A DNA stretch of 64,000 bases from Liolophura sinensis (Eukaryota > Mollusca > Polyplacophora > Chitonida > Chitonidae). Shown here in pieces: positions 1 to 12,000 of this stretch. A model generated the notes under the pieces. The model saw only the letters and a list, made by a program, of their open reading frames with translations, was not told where the DNA came from and did not search any database. Made by a program: the position numbers and the translations under genes. Each line of letters begins with the position of its first letter. The stretch's first letter is position 1. The stretch is taken from assembly GCF_032854445.1 (NCBI RefSeq), contig NC_088302.1, positions 56,522,237 through 56,586,236 on the forward strand. Reading direction: 5' to 3'.

Positions 1-857
1 TGGACAGAGAACAGTACTAATTCCCTGCAAAGGGCCATCTGCACCATGTGTGTCAAAACGACTGAAAGCTAAGCACCTTTAACCACTAGATCACAGCTTG
101 CTCCCACCAGGGAAATGGAAGAAGTATGAAGGGTAGCAAATTGCTACAGGACCCCATCCACTGATCTACAAATGTATTTATTAGAGTGGGGCTTAATTTC
201 ACTTCAAGTTCATACATAACAGTCACTGACTGCTTAGAGTCTGGCACGTAACTGCAAACTCTGCAGCGTATGATGCTCACAGATTTTCACTTTAATGAGA
301 AACTGAGCATAGCGTGTATGTCATATAACTAGTGGAATGCAAAGTCTTCATGTTAATGCACATGTGGAAATGGAGCATCTTTACAGAGCTCGTGGAAATT
401 TCTGTTAGGCTCGGTACAGCTCTGGACTTCCAAGTTCACATCCTGGTGTGACCCACACAGGGAAATCCTTTAGTTGTTCCATGTGTAATCAGCCAATGGG
501 ATGGGAGAATAATCATGAGTGGTTACAATGCCTAAAGTGCTACTGTAGCCCCAGGGCTCCAGGTAAGTTTTCATGCCCAGGTGTTTTACTCATGCCTTTA
601 AGACAATGATGAATAAAAAGGTAACCTGTACCAATAAAATCTTTGCATAGTTAATCCTTTAATCTTTTTTTCTTTCCACCCATTTTAAGTTTTGCAAATC
701 ACTTTCTGGCCATCGTGTTGTTTTCCAGAGGTGGATTGCAATAGGCTGACAACGCTATAACAATGTTCAATAAAATGTGAAGGACATTCTCCCAAGAACT
801 GTTTCCATTGCCAACAAAGTCGAGAATTGACTTTTGAGTTGACATGACACTCCACTT
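1..857. other. Intergenic sequence, no gene recognised
   Basis: No conserved protein, RNA gene or tandem array was recognised. Short open frames here lack similarity to known families and splice-site support. AT-rich with simple runs. Confidence 0.5.
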
Positions 858-870
858 TCCATTTTGATAC
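858..870. repeat. Left target-site duplication of the family 1 SINE
   Basis: TCCATTTTGATAC lies immediately before the SINE head and is matched after the tail at 1141-1153 with one substitution. Confidence 0.8.
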
Positions 871-1140
871 GGGCCTCCGTGGCTCAGTTGGTTAGCGCGC
901 TAGCGCAGCGTAATGACCTAGGAGTCTCTCACCAATGTGGTCGCTGTGAGTTCATGTCCAGCTCATGCTGGCTTCCTCTCCTGTCGCATGTGGGAAGGTC
1001 TGCCAGCAACCTGCGGATGGTCATGGGTATCCCCCGGGGCTCTGCCCGGTTTCCACCCACCATAATGCTGGCCGCCGTTGTATAAGTGAAATATTCTTGA
1101 ATACGGCGTAAAACACCAATCAAATAAATAAATAAATAAA
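871..1140 (+). mobile_element. tRNA-derived SINE (family 1), near full length
   Basis: The 5' head resembles a tRNA gene. It has an A-box-like TGGCTCAGTTGG near 880 and a B-box-like GAGTTCATGTCC near 950, both expected of an internal RNA polymerase III promoter. A body with 'CACCATAATGCTGGCC' and 'AATATTCTTGAATACGGCG' follows, ending in an AATA-repeat tail. The element is bounded by a 13-bp target-site duplication, TCCATTTTGATAC at 858-870 and TCCATTTTGACAC at 1141-1153, with one mismatch. This indicates a fairly recent LINE-mediated insertion. Related fragments lie at 5786-6009 and 27011-27130. It is not a functional tRNA gene, because the acceptor stem does not close. Confidence 0.85.
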
Positions 1141-1153
1141 TCCATTTTGACAC

Positions 1154-3260
1154 CGGAATTGGTATTGAAGGAGAATCACTAGAAGGGTAGTTTGGATTGA
1201 CTGTTTTAAAGCATGTCCAATCAAAGTGTCCGACAAATTGATGCACTGCGCTGTCTTTGCACATTAAATGTTACGATGATATAAAAGTCCACAGTTCAAA
1301 AAGTGCAGTTCAGAAAGAATAACAATAAATAGCACTATACAACCCCCACAAGTGAAGGGTCCTCAAAAACAAAATCATGAACAGTTTTTCATAAAATTTT
1401 CTTGATGTAACATGATAATATTCCTTATGTGACGATGAATCAGGCAGATGGAAGTCAAGTAAGCCAGTTATGCTGGTGTGACATGTGCACTTTAAAGTAC
1501 ATGTCTGAGGTCATTTGTGGCTATACGTCTGCAATGGGTGACGCCAAGTATTATTACACTTCGAAACTAACTACAGCAGGTTTAATACAATGCATTTAGT
1601 TTTTACAATTTAGCAAAGCAATTCAGATTATCTTTATCCTTATCACTTAAACCTGCTTTTAAGACATGTATGGTTCTTCACACTGGAGTAGCTCTTTAAA
1701 CTGTGTTCCGATCACTAGGACACTGAAAAGCCTGTTTAGTCCTGTCCTTGGCAAGAGAATTTGTAGATTGATCTCCATGCTCTCACCCTACATGTGGAAG
1801 TGAAAATAAGTCCCGTAAGAGTTGATCACTCCCATGTGGCTGTTTGCACAGTGTACTCTTTGTTGAAGACCACCAATGTGAGCTTCATATATCTATATAC
1901 GTGGGAATGTTCATCAGTATCTTGCCACTGATCTATGGTTTATATCAGGGCCAGGATCACGAAGAGATCTTAAACTGAAGTCAAAATTACAAATCACTAC
2001 AAAAGTGTTATTTCTTACATAATAAGGTCAAAATATTGCTTGACAACGTAAATTCTGGATAAGTTATAGTAAAACTAATTTCAGCTAAAATAACAGAAAG
2101 GAACATATCAAGTTTAACGAATGGTATTTTGACTCCAATCTACAAACGCTTTGAGATGCTGGGCCCTGGCACTCTAGTCTCCTCCACCAATAAAACTGAC
2201 CGGCATAACGAAGGTGAAAAACAATCAAATAAATACTAACTCGTAAACAATTATAAATAAATATTACAATCAAAGATGACCACGATGATTGCTTATGTTA
2301 TAAGCAATGCATGCATAATAATTCACATGCACCTGATACTGGATTGATAATAAAATTATATGCATATTCAATCATAGTTTTATGATCAATCCTGTAACTG
2401 ATGTTTGTGGCATAGTTATACGATGTGCAACAACAACACTATCTCCACAACTTCCAAAAAAAAATAGCCACTCCGTAAAGCAAATCTACTGAGCATAAAA
2501 GAGACTTTTATCAAATAGTCACTGAAGCTTTATAGCACATTATAACATTTGCATGTGGCATACAACAGAGAGAAAACCATAATGAAGCACCAAAATCTAT
2601 CGCTACGCTCAGCCGAGCCGAAGACGGGAACTCTGTCAAGTGGACATGACACATTAGAAGCAAAATTTCCAAAACGGAAACTTACAGTGTCTGAGTTCTC
2701 TTCAGTTTTAAATGCGCATTTACATATCAGCTGTGAACTACCGATGCATCGCATTTAAACAGTTAGGCAGCATGTTCTGAAACACTTTCCATCCACTTAC
2801 AACTTGGCCTGGATAAAAATAACCCTGCAGAAGGCCAAGTGCAGCGGTATCACGACAAGGACGCGTGTAACAAAATACTTCGGAAACCCTCGACGTCTGA
2901 TACAAACATAATAGGGCTTATCTTAGTACCAAATGTTTCCGACTGCCGCTTTCGATCAGCTGGGCTGTGCAGCGTTACCAAGCAAAGGGAGATAACACCA
3001 TCAGGCCAGTCTGAAAATTTTCCCCGAGAGGTGAACACGTGCAGTTTTCATGCGACAATTTTCCACTCCGGTGCTGGTGTACTTATGGGTCCCATCACCA
3101 GCACCTTCGTCATTTCATCATTTCGGACGTTGATAAAGGAAGGAGCCGGGAAGCGAGCAAGGGAAGGAGTTTGCAAGCGAAAGCTTTGTTGCAAGGAGAG
3201 ACCTGTGCAAGACATTGAGTTTGACACATGCCAAACAGTAAACAGTACACTGTCGTAGTC
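1154..3260. other. Intergenic sequence with dispersed-repeat segment; upstream region of PSPH
   Basis: Segment 1440-1730 is an inverted relative of 7570-7990 (separate entry). The last few hundred bases should contain the PSPH promoter and 5' leader. No TATA box, upstream exon or other conserved coding sequence was recognised. The frames open at 2549-2758 and 2839-3258 have no recognisable family. Confidence 0.4.
1440..1730 (-). repeat. Dispersed repeat copy, inverted relative of 7570-7990
   Basis: The reverse complement of this segment aligns with 7570-7990. Shared blocks include GATAAGGAT followed by AAGATA, TAAATTGTAAAAA, TTTAAACTGCTG-like text, TAGCCACAAATGAC and GTACTTTAAAGTGC, in the same order. 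Diverged, non-coding, probably an old transposable-element copy of unknown class. Confidence 0.6.
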
Positions 3261-3962
3261 ATGGCGAATTTTGAGGAAACCCAGAGGATTTGGTGTGAGG
3301 CCGATGCTGTTTGTTTTGACGTGGACTCTACTGTATGTACCGACGAAGCCATTGATGAACTGGCAAATTACTGTGGGGTGGGAAGACAAGTGGCCGAGTG
3401 TACAAAGGCTGCTATGGGCGGTGCGATGACCTTCCGCAGAGCACTGACACAACGCCTGAACATTATACGCCCCACAAGAGACCAGCTAGCTAACTTCATG
3501 ATAGACCATCCTCCTAACCTTACCCCGGGGGTGAGAGAACTGGTGCAGCTCTTACAGAGTAGGAATGTACCCATTTACCTCGTATCAGGCGGATTCCAAA
3601 GTGTGATTGAACGTGCTGCTGAGGAACTGGAGATTCCAAGCTCACATATTCACGCCAATAAACTGCGGTTTTTCATGGATGGTGAGTATGCTGGATTCGA
3701 TGAAACACAACCTACATCTGAATCAGGGGGAAAAGCTGCTGTTATAAAACGGCTTAAAGACAAATGTGGGTATAAGAAGTTAGTGATGATTGGTGATGGG
3801 GCCACAGATTTGGAAGCGTGCCCACCAGCTGATGCATTCATCGGGTTTGGTGGAAATGTGATTCGAGAGAAAGTGCAGTCCAAAGCCAAGTGGTATGTGA
3901 CAGACTTTGAAGAGCTTATTTCAACACTGGAAAATGGAGCTGCGCAAGAAATTGATCACTAA
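3261..3962 (+). CDS. PSPH: Phosphoserine phosphatase, intronless
   Basis: Removes phosphate from O-phospho-L-serine, the last step of cytosolic serine biosynthesis. The protein belongs to the HAD superfamily and matches animal PSPH along its whole length without an intron. Motif I is FDVDSTV, with nucleophile and acid/base Asp at residues 20 and 22. Motif II is in LVSGGF near residue 109, a conserved Lys lies in SGGKAAVIKRLK, and motif IV is GDGATDLEACPPADAF near 178. The substrate-pocket stretch AMGGAMTF and GEYAGFDETQPT are also present. I chose the ATG at 3261, giving 233 residues (human 225), because it has G at -3 and G at +4. An in-frame ATG at 3228 (244 residues) has a pyrimidine at -3 and would add an unconserved leader. 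No damage is visible. A possible poly(A) signal AATAAA lies at 4481. Lack of introns is unusual for this gene in animals: a retrocopy or lineage-specific intron loss. Confidence 0.95.
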   Translation: MANFEETQRIWCEADAVCFDVDSTVCTDEAIDELANYCGVGRQVAECTKAAMGGAMTFRRALTQRLNIIRPTRDQLANFMIDHPPNLTPGVRELVQLLQSRNVPIYLVSGGFQSVIERAAEELEIPSSHIHANKLRFFMDGEYAGFDETQPTSESGGKAAVIKRLKDKCGYKKLVMIGDGATDLEACPPADAFIGFGGNVIREKVQSKAKWYVTDFEELISTLENGAAQEIDH

Positions 3963-4480
3963 TGATCAGATGTCAGTCATAGAGACATTGTCACACACTT
4001 GTTAACATTTATTATATGTTGTCATTGTGTATCATAATGATATGTTATATTTGTTCTATGGACAAGTTAAGTTTAGTGGTGTGTTGGACATCTTTCTCAT
4101 CAGGTGACAGTTATATTGAAAAACCTCTGGGCATCTTTGTTCATTAACGTCTCACCTCCTTTTGTCCAACAATTAACTGTTGTCACATAGCTAAACCTAA
4201 CAATAACATGCGAGCTAATTTGTAACAGGTAAGCCTATTGAATATTTATGCAAGCCTATATTTCTGCAAGTAAGGAAAATAAGTTAAACAACTATATCGC
4301 TCAGCATGTTTTATCAGTTCAGATGTTTGGGTATGTTGAGTTAATCCTTCAAACAGTAACTGTTTTCCATTTTTTTTTTTAAACATGTCTTTTTAACCAC
4401 GTAAGTTTTTAATACATGTATATTTTATGTCAACCATTAGCTTTTGTTTCTTGTGGCTTTGCAGGCTGTAAGTTCAACAA

Positions 4481-4486
4481 AATAAA
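4481..4486 (+). terminator. Candidate poly(A) signal of PSPH
   Basis: AATAAA about 520 bases after the PSPH stop codon. It is the first canonical hexamer I noticed downstream; use is inferred. Confidence 0.35.
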
Positions 4487-5785
4487 AAGATTTTTATGCA
4501 GTTTCTGACATTTGCCTGTCAATCTTCAATGCAATAACTGAACTTTCCAGGCTGTCATCACATTTAATATGGACTACATGCCTTTATTTAATGGGAGATA
4601 TATTATGTTGCAAGTTGGAAGTTAACTTAGATCAAGGCTGTAATGTAACAAGGCCTTCTCTCAGGATTTTCTGTTCTCCACAGACAGCATATGAAGCTGT
4701 CCTGCACAAGTGTTCATATCCATCAGCCTGCTGTATTAAGGGCATAATATGGGTGAAGGATTTATCGGAAAGTTGTGGGTGTTGGGCGATAAACTGCCTG
4801 TGAACCTTGATAACTAGGGCAGGTTGACAGCTGTGTGTATTTGTGTTATTACATGTACATGTATGTAAGCTTTACAACGTGACTATTTATTACCATATAC
4901 TGAGATCAACCAGTTAACTATCCTTGGTCATAATTTCTGAGTTATTTTCAGTTGTGTTTTCACATATGACATGAATACATGAAGGCAAATTCTTATTTTG
5001 TTGCAGTTCATCAGGGTGTTGAAGAAACCGTCTAAACACCACCCAATTACATGTATTATTTGTACACTACTGTATAAAGGACATGTACTGTATGAAGAAC
5101 ATGTACTGTATGAAGTACTTGTACTGTGTACATGATTCCAATGTATTTTTCACATGCAATATATAATAAGTACATTTGTGTATATATTCTCCCATTTCTA
5201 ATTGTCATGTTTTGGACTTGCTGTCAGGGTAACCTTTCCCAGATGTAAATTGTGTTTTAGATCAGCATTGTGCCATCTGTGTGAAATTGACGGGTACAGA
5301 TCTACCTAGAGGTTAATTTTGTGGTTTAAAAAAAAAAATGTGTGAAGTTATTGAGGTAGTTGGGTGTATCGTTTTGAGATCTCAAACTTCAGACCAGGCT
5401 GTTTTACCTCGGCTTATCAACCTAATGAGTGACCGTCTTGACGGAGTTGTAAATGTTTTGATGTAACACGCTCAGGAATTCCTATTTGTTTTTACATCAG
5501 TTAATAAAATTGTGTTATTTTAATGTATTGTATCATCTGAATTCACTATTGCAGAATTTCATGTTGTGCATATAGGCTGTGTAATAAACAGCATGTTGGC
5601 GCCAGCACATAATTATTGGTGTGTTTTTTTTTTGTGTCTATACAGGTTTCGTAGATTTTCTGAATGATGAGCTTGACACAGCTCCCCTCCCCCCAAGCCC
5701 TCACCCCTGTGTGTGAACATACAAGTACATCAGTTCATACAGAGCTCTGTCTGCATTACACAGGCTGATAGCGGAGATTTTTCCA
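4487..5785. other. Intergenic sequence, no gene recognised
   Basis: AT-rich, with short direct repeats near 5080-5130 (ATGTACTGTATGAAG) and many ACATGTA-type palindromes. A second AATAAA lies near 5503. No coding exon was recognised. Confidence 0.4.
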
Positions 5786-6009
5786 TTTTTTTTTTTTGGT
5801 TTGATTGGTGTTTTACGCCATACTCAAGAATATTTCATTTATAGGACGGCGGTCAGCATTATGGTGGGAGGAAAGCAGGCAGAGCCTGGGAGAAACCCAC
5901 AACTATCCACTGGCTGCTGGCAGACCGGGAGAGGGTAGACAGCATGAGCTGGACTTGAACTCACGCTGACTGCATTGGTGAGAGGCTCCTGAGCCATTGA
6001 GCTGCAGGC
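5786..6009 (-). mobile_element. tRNA-derived SINE (family 1), 5'-truncated, reverse orientation
   Basis: The tail runs from a poly-T start through GTTTTACGCCATACTCAAG and the 'CAGCATTATGGTGGGAGG' body. It ends at the B-box-side text GAGCTGGACTTGAACTC and CATTGGTGAGAGGCTCC. The A-box half of the tRNA-like head is missing. A short flanking duplication, AGATTTTTC near 5775 and near 6010, fits a target-site duplication. Same family as 871-1140, more diverged. Confidence 0.8.
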
Positions 6010-6375
6010 AGATTTTTCACCTCAGAAGTTTGATTCAAGTCAGTCAGGTTGTAGCCAAGGCTAATTGTCAGTTAATTTGATACTCTTGTGCTCAGCATAG
6101 GATAGGTCAAGCTCAAAATGATGTCACGCCCAGTATTAGAACTAAGTTCATTGGGGGTAATTCAACTGACCTTTCAAGATGAATAAGTCCATACTGTTGA
6201 TTAGAATTTTGTTAGAATTTTTTTTTTTTTTCTTAATTTTTTAAAATTTCCTCTTTTATCAGGCAGAATAAGACTTTCCTACCAATCGAGACTTTACATT
6301 TTATGATAGGGCCAGGCTGTGTCAAACAAGGATGTTTTGGTTCAGATGGCCCAGTGTACTCAACAAGGTTGAGAA

Positions 6376-7398
6376 TAAATATACCCAGGGCACTGGTTAT
6401 GCAGAGTAGTGTCTGTACACTGTGACTGGATGGACATACCTCAAACACTGGTCAGAGCAGTGTCTGTACACTGTGACTGGATGGACATACCTCAAACACT
6501 GGTCAGAGTAGTGTCTGTACATTGTGACTGGATGGGCATACCTCAAACACTGGCCAGTGGCTGTACACTGTGACTGGATGGGCATACCTCAAACACTGGC
6601 CAGTGTCTGTACACTGTGACTGGATGGGCATACCTCAAACACTGGTCAGTGTCTGTACACTGTGACTGGATGGGCATACCTCAAACACTGGCCAGTGGCT
6701 GTACACTGTGACTGGATGGGCAAACCTCAAACACTGGCCAGTGTCTGTACACTGTGACTGGATGGGCATACCTCAAACACTGGCCAGTGGGTGTACACTG
6801 TGACTGGATGGGCAAACCTCAAACACTGGTCAGTGTCTGTACACTGTGACTGGATGGGCAAACCTCAAACACTGGCCAGTGGCTGTACACTGTGACTGGA
6901 TGGGCATACCTCAAACACTGGCCAGTGGCTGTACACTGTGACTGGATGGGCATACCTCAAACACTGGCCAGTGGCTGTACACTGTGACTGGATGGGCATA
7001 CCTCAAACACTGGTCAGTGGCTGTACACTGTGACTGGATGGACATACCACGAGCACTGGTTATGCATAGCAGTGTCCATACACTGTGACTGGGTGAGCAT
7101 AGCTCAAGCACTGTTCAGTGTCCATGCACTGTGACTGGGTGAGCATAGCTCAAGCACTGTTCAATGTCCATACACTGTGACTGGGTGAGCTTAGCTCAAG
7201 CAGTGTTCAATGTGCATACACTGTGACTGGGTGAGCATAGTTCAAGCACTGTTCAGTGTCCATACACTGTGACTGGGTGAGCATAGCTCAAGCGCTGTTC
7301 AGTGTCCATACACTGTGACTGGGTGAGCATAGCTCAAGCACTGTTCAGTGTCCCATACACAGTGACTGGGTGGATGTAGCTCTAGCACTGGTCAGGAT
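6376..7398. repeat. 46-bp minisatellite
   Basis: About 20 tandem units built on CTGTACACTGTGACTGGATG followed by GGCATACCTCAAACACTGG. The first units are about 51 bp; later ones settle at 46 bp. From about 7070 a second subfamily (GTGACTGGGTGAGCATAGCTC) takes over, so the array has two homogenised halves. Not coding: the frames here are repeat shadows. Confidence 0.9.
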
Positions 7399-7569
7399 GG
7401 TGTCGTACGGGTTACCTGTACCAAGGGAGGTAACTGTTCAAATTTAGATATATTGCCATTACATTTGCACTTGCTCTCTATGCATACATCAGGGTGTCAT
7501 CAATTTGCTCTTTATCCTGCCATCCAGCAGATAATGGTATTTTGTGTACATTGCATGCTGTAATACTAT

Positions 7570-7990
7570 GGCTCAAATGGTTAAAGGGCTACTTTAATGT
7601 CAATACATGTATGTCATAAAAAGCATAGTTAAATGATAAGGATCAAGATAGTCAGAAGTCTTTTCTTAAATTGTAAAAAAATAGCATTGCATTTAAACTG
7701 CTGTTGTTTCGGAGGATAATATGGAAACGAAAGTTTTCTGTCATTTCCATATTTGCCTGGTCATCCAAGAGCACTTGGTGTTCCTCATTACTGACCTATA
7801 GCCACAAATGACATCATACTTGCAAACATGCATGACATCGTTCCAGCATAACTGCCTTACTCGATGTCATATCGGCCTGGTTCATGGTCAGATAAGGAAT
7901 ATTATCACGTCACATCAGAAAAAGTACTTTAAAGTGCTAGCTCACTCCAATACTAGTCTCTTGACCAATGAGGTCATAGGCCGCTCACTG
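7570..7990 (+). repeat. Dispersed repeat copy, inverted relative of 1440-1730
   Basis: Aligns with the reverse complement of 1440-1730 over several hundred bases with substitutions and indels. No coding capacity was recognised. Likely an old non-autonomous element. Confidence 0.6.
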
Positions 7991-8658
7991 AAAATGGAAG
8001 TGAGAGGTTGGTTCTGTGATTCCAAAAGTTGTTTTAATGGACTAAGAAACAAGCTCAAGAAGGCATTTTTGATTCAGCTGTTATGACACTTGTGCAACAG
8101 TTGGTTTTGAAATCCTGATGGCATGATATGTTAGCATAAGCCTTGACACCTACGTGGCCATTTAATATACAGAAGATGGGCTGAGTCTGCATGGCCAGGT
8201 TCACCAGATCTGTTTGTTTAAGATTACAGGCTGACTGATAACCTATGGCCTGCTGCTTCAAGGTTTCTGGCTAACTGATAACTTTAAGAGTTATTTTATC
8301 ACATGAGTGATTGCGCATGTGAGGTTACAGCTTACGTATCACTTGTATCTCATTCACACTCTACTGACAAGCAACATACGCTTCTCACCTAGTAAACCAC
8401 TTCACTTAACTGTCATGCATGCTTATGTTGTGAATTTAAAAGTTACTTCCATCTTAACTTAAAGAGAGAAATGTGGCTTCAGTCTTACATGGTGTGACAC
8501 AGCCTATTGTAACCTGAACCAGAACAACTGACATCAATATCATGAAAATCACTGGGTGGAGCCATTTCAAATGTTGGTATTACCGTACTTTGCAGTAATA
8601 GTAAGTCAGTGCAGGCAATTTTTCTTTCACAAATGAAAAAATATACAATTTAAATCAT

Positions 8659-8664
8659 TTTATT
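8659..8664 (-). terminator. Candidate poly(A) signal of TAF7
   Basis: AATAAA on the minus strand, about 400 bases downstream of the TAF7 stop codon. The interval 8665-9057 would be its 3' untranslated region. Confidence 0.45.
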
Positions 8665-9057
8665 TAGCACTGACATTTGTACACTCCTCAACACTCTCCC
8701 GCTTCCTGTAAGTATCTTATATGTGAGATGAGCTTGTCCATGGTTATTTTGTGTTGTACAGCAGTTATATCACGGACTTGTCACCAGACTGGTCCTCAGG
8801 TACCCAGGATATTCACTCCTCTGGGATACTGGAGATGAACTGATCACTAACCACAGGGCGGAATTAGCCGTCTGCTCTGAGCCCCTCTGCTGCTTCACAT
8901 CAGACATCCATCCCAGCGTGTCTCGTATGTAAATAGTGGCTATCCTGAATGAGGGGCCACCACACCTCCTCCATCACCAGCTCACAACCGAGAGCCATGC
9001 ACATCTGGCTAAGTTGATTATAGTAGGGGAGACAACTCCCTGCACCCCACAGCCACA

Positions 9058-9087
9058 TCAGCCTAACACTGACATCAGTATGTTGTA
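9058..9087 (-). CDS. TAF7: TAF7 coding exon 10 (terminal, short)
   Basis: Proposed nine-residue end YNILMSVLG and TGA stop, after acceptor TTTAACAG in the right phase. The alternative is reading through the exon 9 donor, which would give a longer unconserved tail. Confidence 0.55.
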   Translation of the reverse strand, partial: YNILMSVLG

Positions 9088-12000
9088 CTGTTAAAGAAAA
9101 GGAAAATATGATGGATGTAAATAATGGTTTTACTGATTTTATATTGATTTAAAAAAAAAACAATTAAAGATTCAAAATATAACTTAAATGCAAGATCAGA
9201 AAATATGAATGGAAAGATCTGATGAATTCACCAAATCATGTATTCACTTGATATATATGGTTGTTTTGTGAGGTAAATACTTTCCTTCAAAGGGTACAAA
9301 GTACTAAAAAGGTCAAAGAATGAAGGGGAAAGTACAAAAACTTAATGGTGAGATCTTTTACCTCCTTTTCCTTCTCATTTTCTTGCTGTAGAAGGCTGTC
9401 AATAACAGCCTGGAACTGGTCCTGAAATCATAGAACAGTAACTCACTCAGCATATGACCACCATCGTCTCTGTCACCATTCCAATCTGGTCCACATATAA
9501 GCTACATGTAACCAGGGGAATTCAACAGGAGAGTTTCTTGTTCACACTATTTTGCTGTTAAAGGTAAAAACAGCCCTACTATATCTTGTCACTTATAAAA
9601 AATGCTACACAACCTTTGTTGACATTAATTTACCGATCATTTACCTCATTGTGCTCCAAAGGCACAAATAATATCTCTTTCATTTAGAAACTTCTCAAAT
9701 TTCTCCATCATTTGATTGTGAACTTTCTTTCAGACACCTATGTTATAGTAAATGTGATCAATAATACTTGCCCAAAATATACAGTAGGACTTTTTTTAGC
9801 TCTAGAAAACAAACAGTTTTCACCTTTATCGCCAAAGTCCACACACCACTATTAAAACATAGATGTAACAATTGCCTGCAATGGCTGTGAACTGTTTGTG
9901 ACTCTTTTATTATCACACTTCCAAGAACTTGTAGTCCTAAAACAAAGTGTACAAAAACATGCTGAAGTCTCATTTCAAACCTGCCTAGAGTATGTCTTCA
10001 CGGATGTGCAGAGCCGGACAACTCGTGTTTTTTGCTACCCACAAGGTACAGCTGTTTGTAGGCTATTCCAGAGCCTTGCATCGAGGCCATCGACTTGTAC
10101 GTTTATGCTACATACAGTTTAATGTATAGATGGTAAAAGGATAGAACTACTCGCAAACTTCAACAGCATACTGAGCTAACTGATTGGTTACCATGGCAAT
10201 GGGGTCATCAGTGGTAGCAGCCTGGTCCTCCTGTGTCTGCCTTCGTTCTCTCAAGTCTTCAATCTGCTCCTGTAACTCCGACAATCGAGCCTTCAAAGTC
10301 CCTGGTAAAAGAAAAAACAATGAGATCTAGTTACGTGTATCTCATGATAGCATGTACTCCTGACTCTGAGAGGCCCCCTGATCAGACAGGGTGAAGCCTT
10401 GATGTGATGACTCAGCTAATCCCTGTGATGTGATGTATGACAGGTGTGTTATCTGGTTACCTGTATTCCCTGATAGCATGTAGTCCTAACCCTGATCAGA
10501 CAGGTTGAAGCCTTGATGTGAGGACTCAGCTAGTCCATGTGATGTGATGTATGGCAGGTGTGTTATCTAGTTACACGTACCTGTATCTCCTGATAGCATG
10601 TAGACCTGACTCTGTGAGGCCCCCTAATCAGACAAGGTGAAGCCTTGATATGAGGACTCTGCTAGTCCCTGTGATGTGATGTATGACAGGTGTGTTATCT
10701 AGTTACCTGTATCCCCTGATAGCATGTAGTCCTAACTCTGATCAGACAGGGTGAAGCCTTGATGTGAGGACTCTGCTAGTCCCTGTGATGTGATGTATGA
10801 CAGGTGTGTCATCTAGTTACCTGTATCCCCTGATAGAATGCAGTCCTGACTCTGTGAGGCCCCCCGATCAGACACGGTGAAACCTTGGTGTGAGGACTCA
10901 GCTAGTCCCTGTGATGTTATGTATGACAGGTGTAATCTAGTTACCTGTATCTCCTGTAGCATGCAGTCCTGACTATGATCAGACAGGGTGAAGCCTTGAT
11001 GTGAGGACTCAGCTAGTCCATGTGATGTGATGTATGGCAGGTGTGTTATCTAGTTACACGTACCTGTATCTCCTGATAGCATGTAGACCTGACTCTGTGA
11101 GGCCCCCTAATCAGACAAGGTGAAGCCTTGATATGAGGACTCAGCTAGTCCATGTCATGTGATGTATGGCAGGTGTGCTAACTAGTTACACGTACCTGTA
11201 TCCCCTGATAGCATGCAGTCCTGACTCTGTGAGGCCCCCTGATCAGACAGGGTGAAACCTTGGTGTGAGGACTCAGCTAGTCCATGTGATGTGATGTATT
11301 GCAGGTGTGTTATCTAGTTACACGTACCTGTATCTCCTGATAGCATGTAGACCTGACTCTGTGAGGCCCCCTAATCAGACAAGGTGAAGCCTTGATATGA
11401 GGACTCAGCCAGTCCCTGTGATGTGATGTATGACAGGTGTGTTATCTAGTTACCTGTATCCAGTGATAGCCTGCAGTCCTAACCTTAATCAGACAGGGTG
11501 AAGCCTTGATGCGAGGAGAGCTAGTCCCTGTGATGTGATGTATGACAGGTGAGTTATCTAGTTACCTGTATCTCCTGTAGCATGCAGTCCTAACCTTGAT
11601 CAGACAGGGTGAAGCCTTGATGTGAGGACTCTGCTAGTCCCTGTGATGTGATGTATAGCAGGTGTGTTATCTAGTTACCTGTATCTCCTGATAGCAAGTA
11701 GTCCAGACTCTTCTGAACAGACAAGGTGAAGCCTTGGTGTGAGGATTCAGCTAGTCCGTGTGATGTAATGTATGGCAGGTGTGCTATCTAGTTACACGTA
11801 CCTGTATCTCCTGATAGCATGTAGTCCTGACTCTGTGAGGCCCCCTGATCAGACAAGGTGAAGCCTTGATGTGAGGACTCAGCTAGTCCCTGTGATGTGA
11901 TGTTGGTATCATCTTCCCCTGAATCCATGATGTTGACATCTTTGTCTTCCTCATCCTCAGAACTGCTCAGCTCTGGCAGGATCATGTCCTGGTCCACTGC

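Noticed and set aside
871-960. A stand-alone tRNA gene
   Set aside because: The A and B boxes belong to a SINE head; the cloverleaf does not close, and a tail and target-site duplication are present.
10119-10192. Read-through of TAF7 exon 8 past its donor to a nearby stop, as an alternative end
   Set aside because: Exon 9 continues the conserved coiled coil in phase, so splicing at GTAACCAA is preferred; an alternative isoform remains possible.
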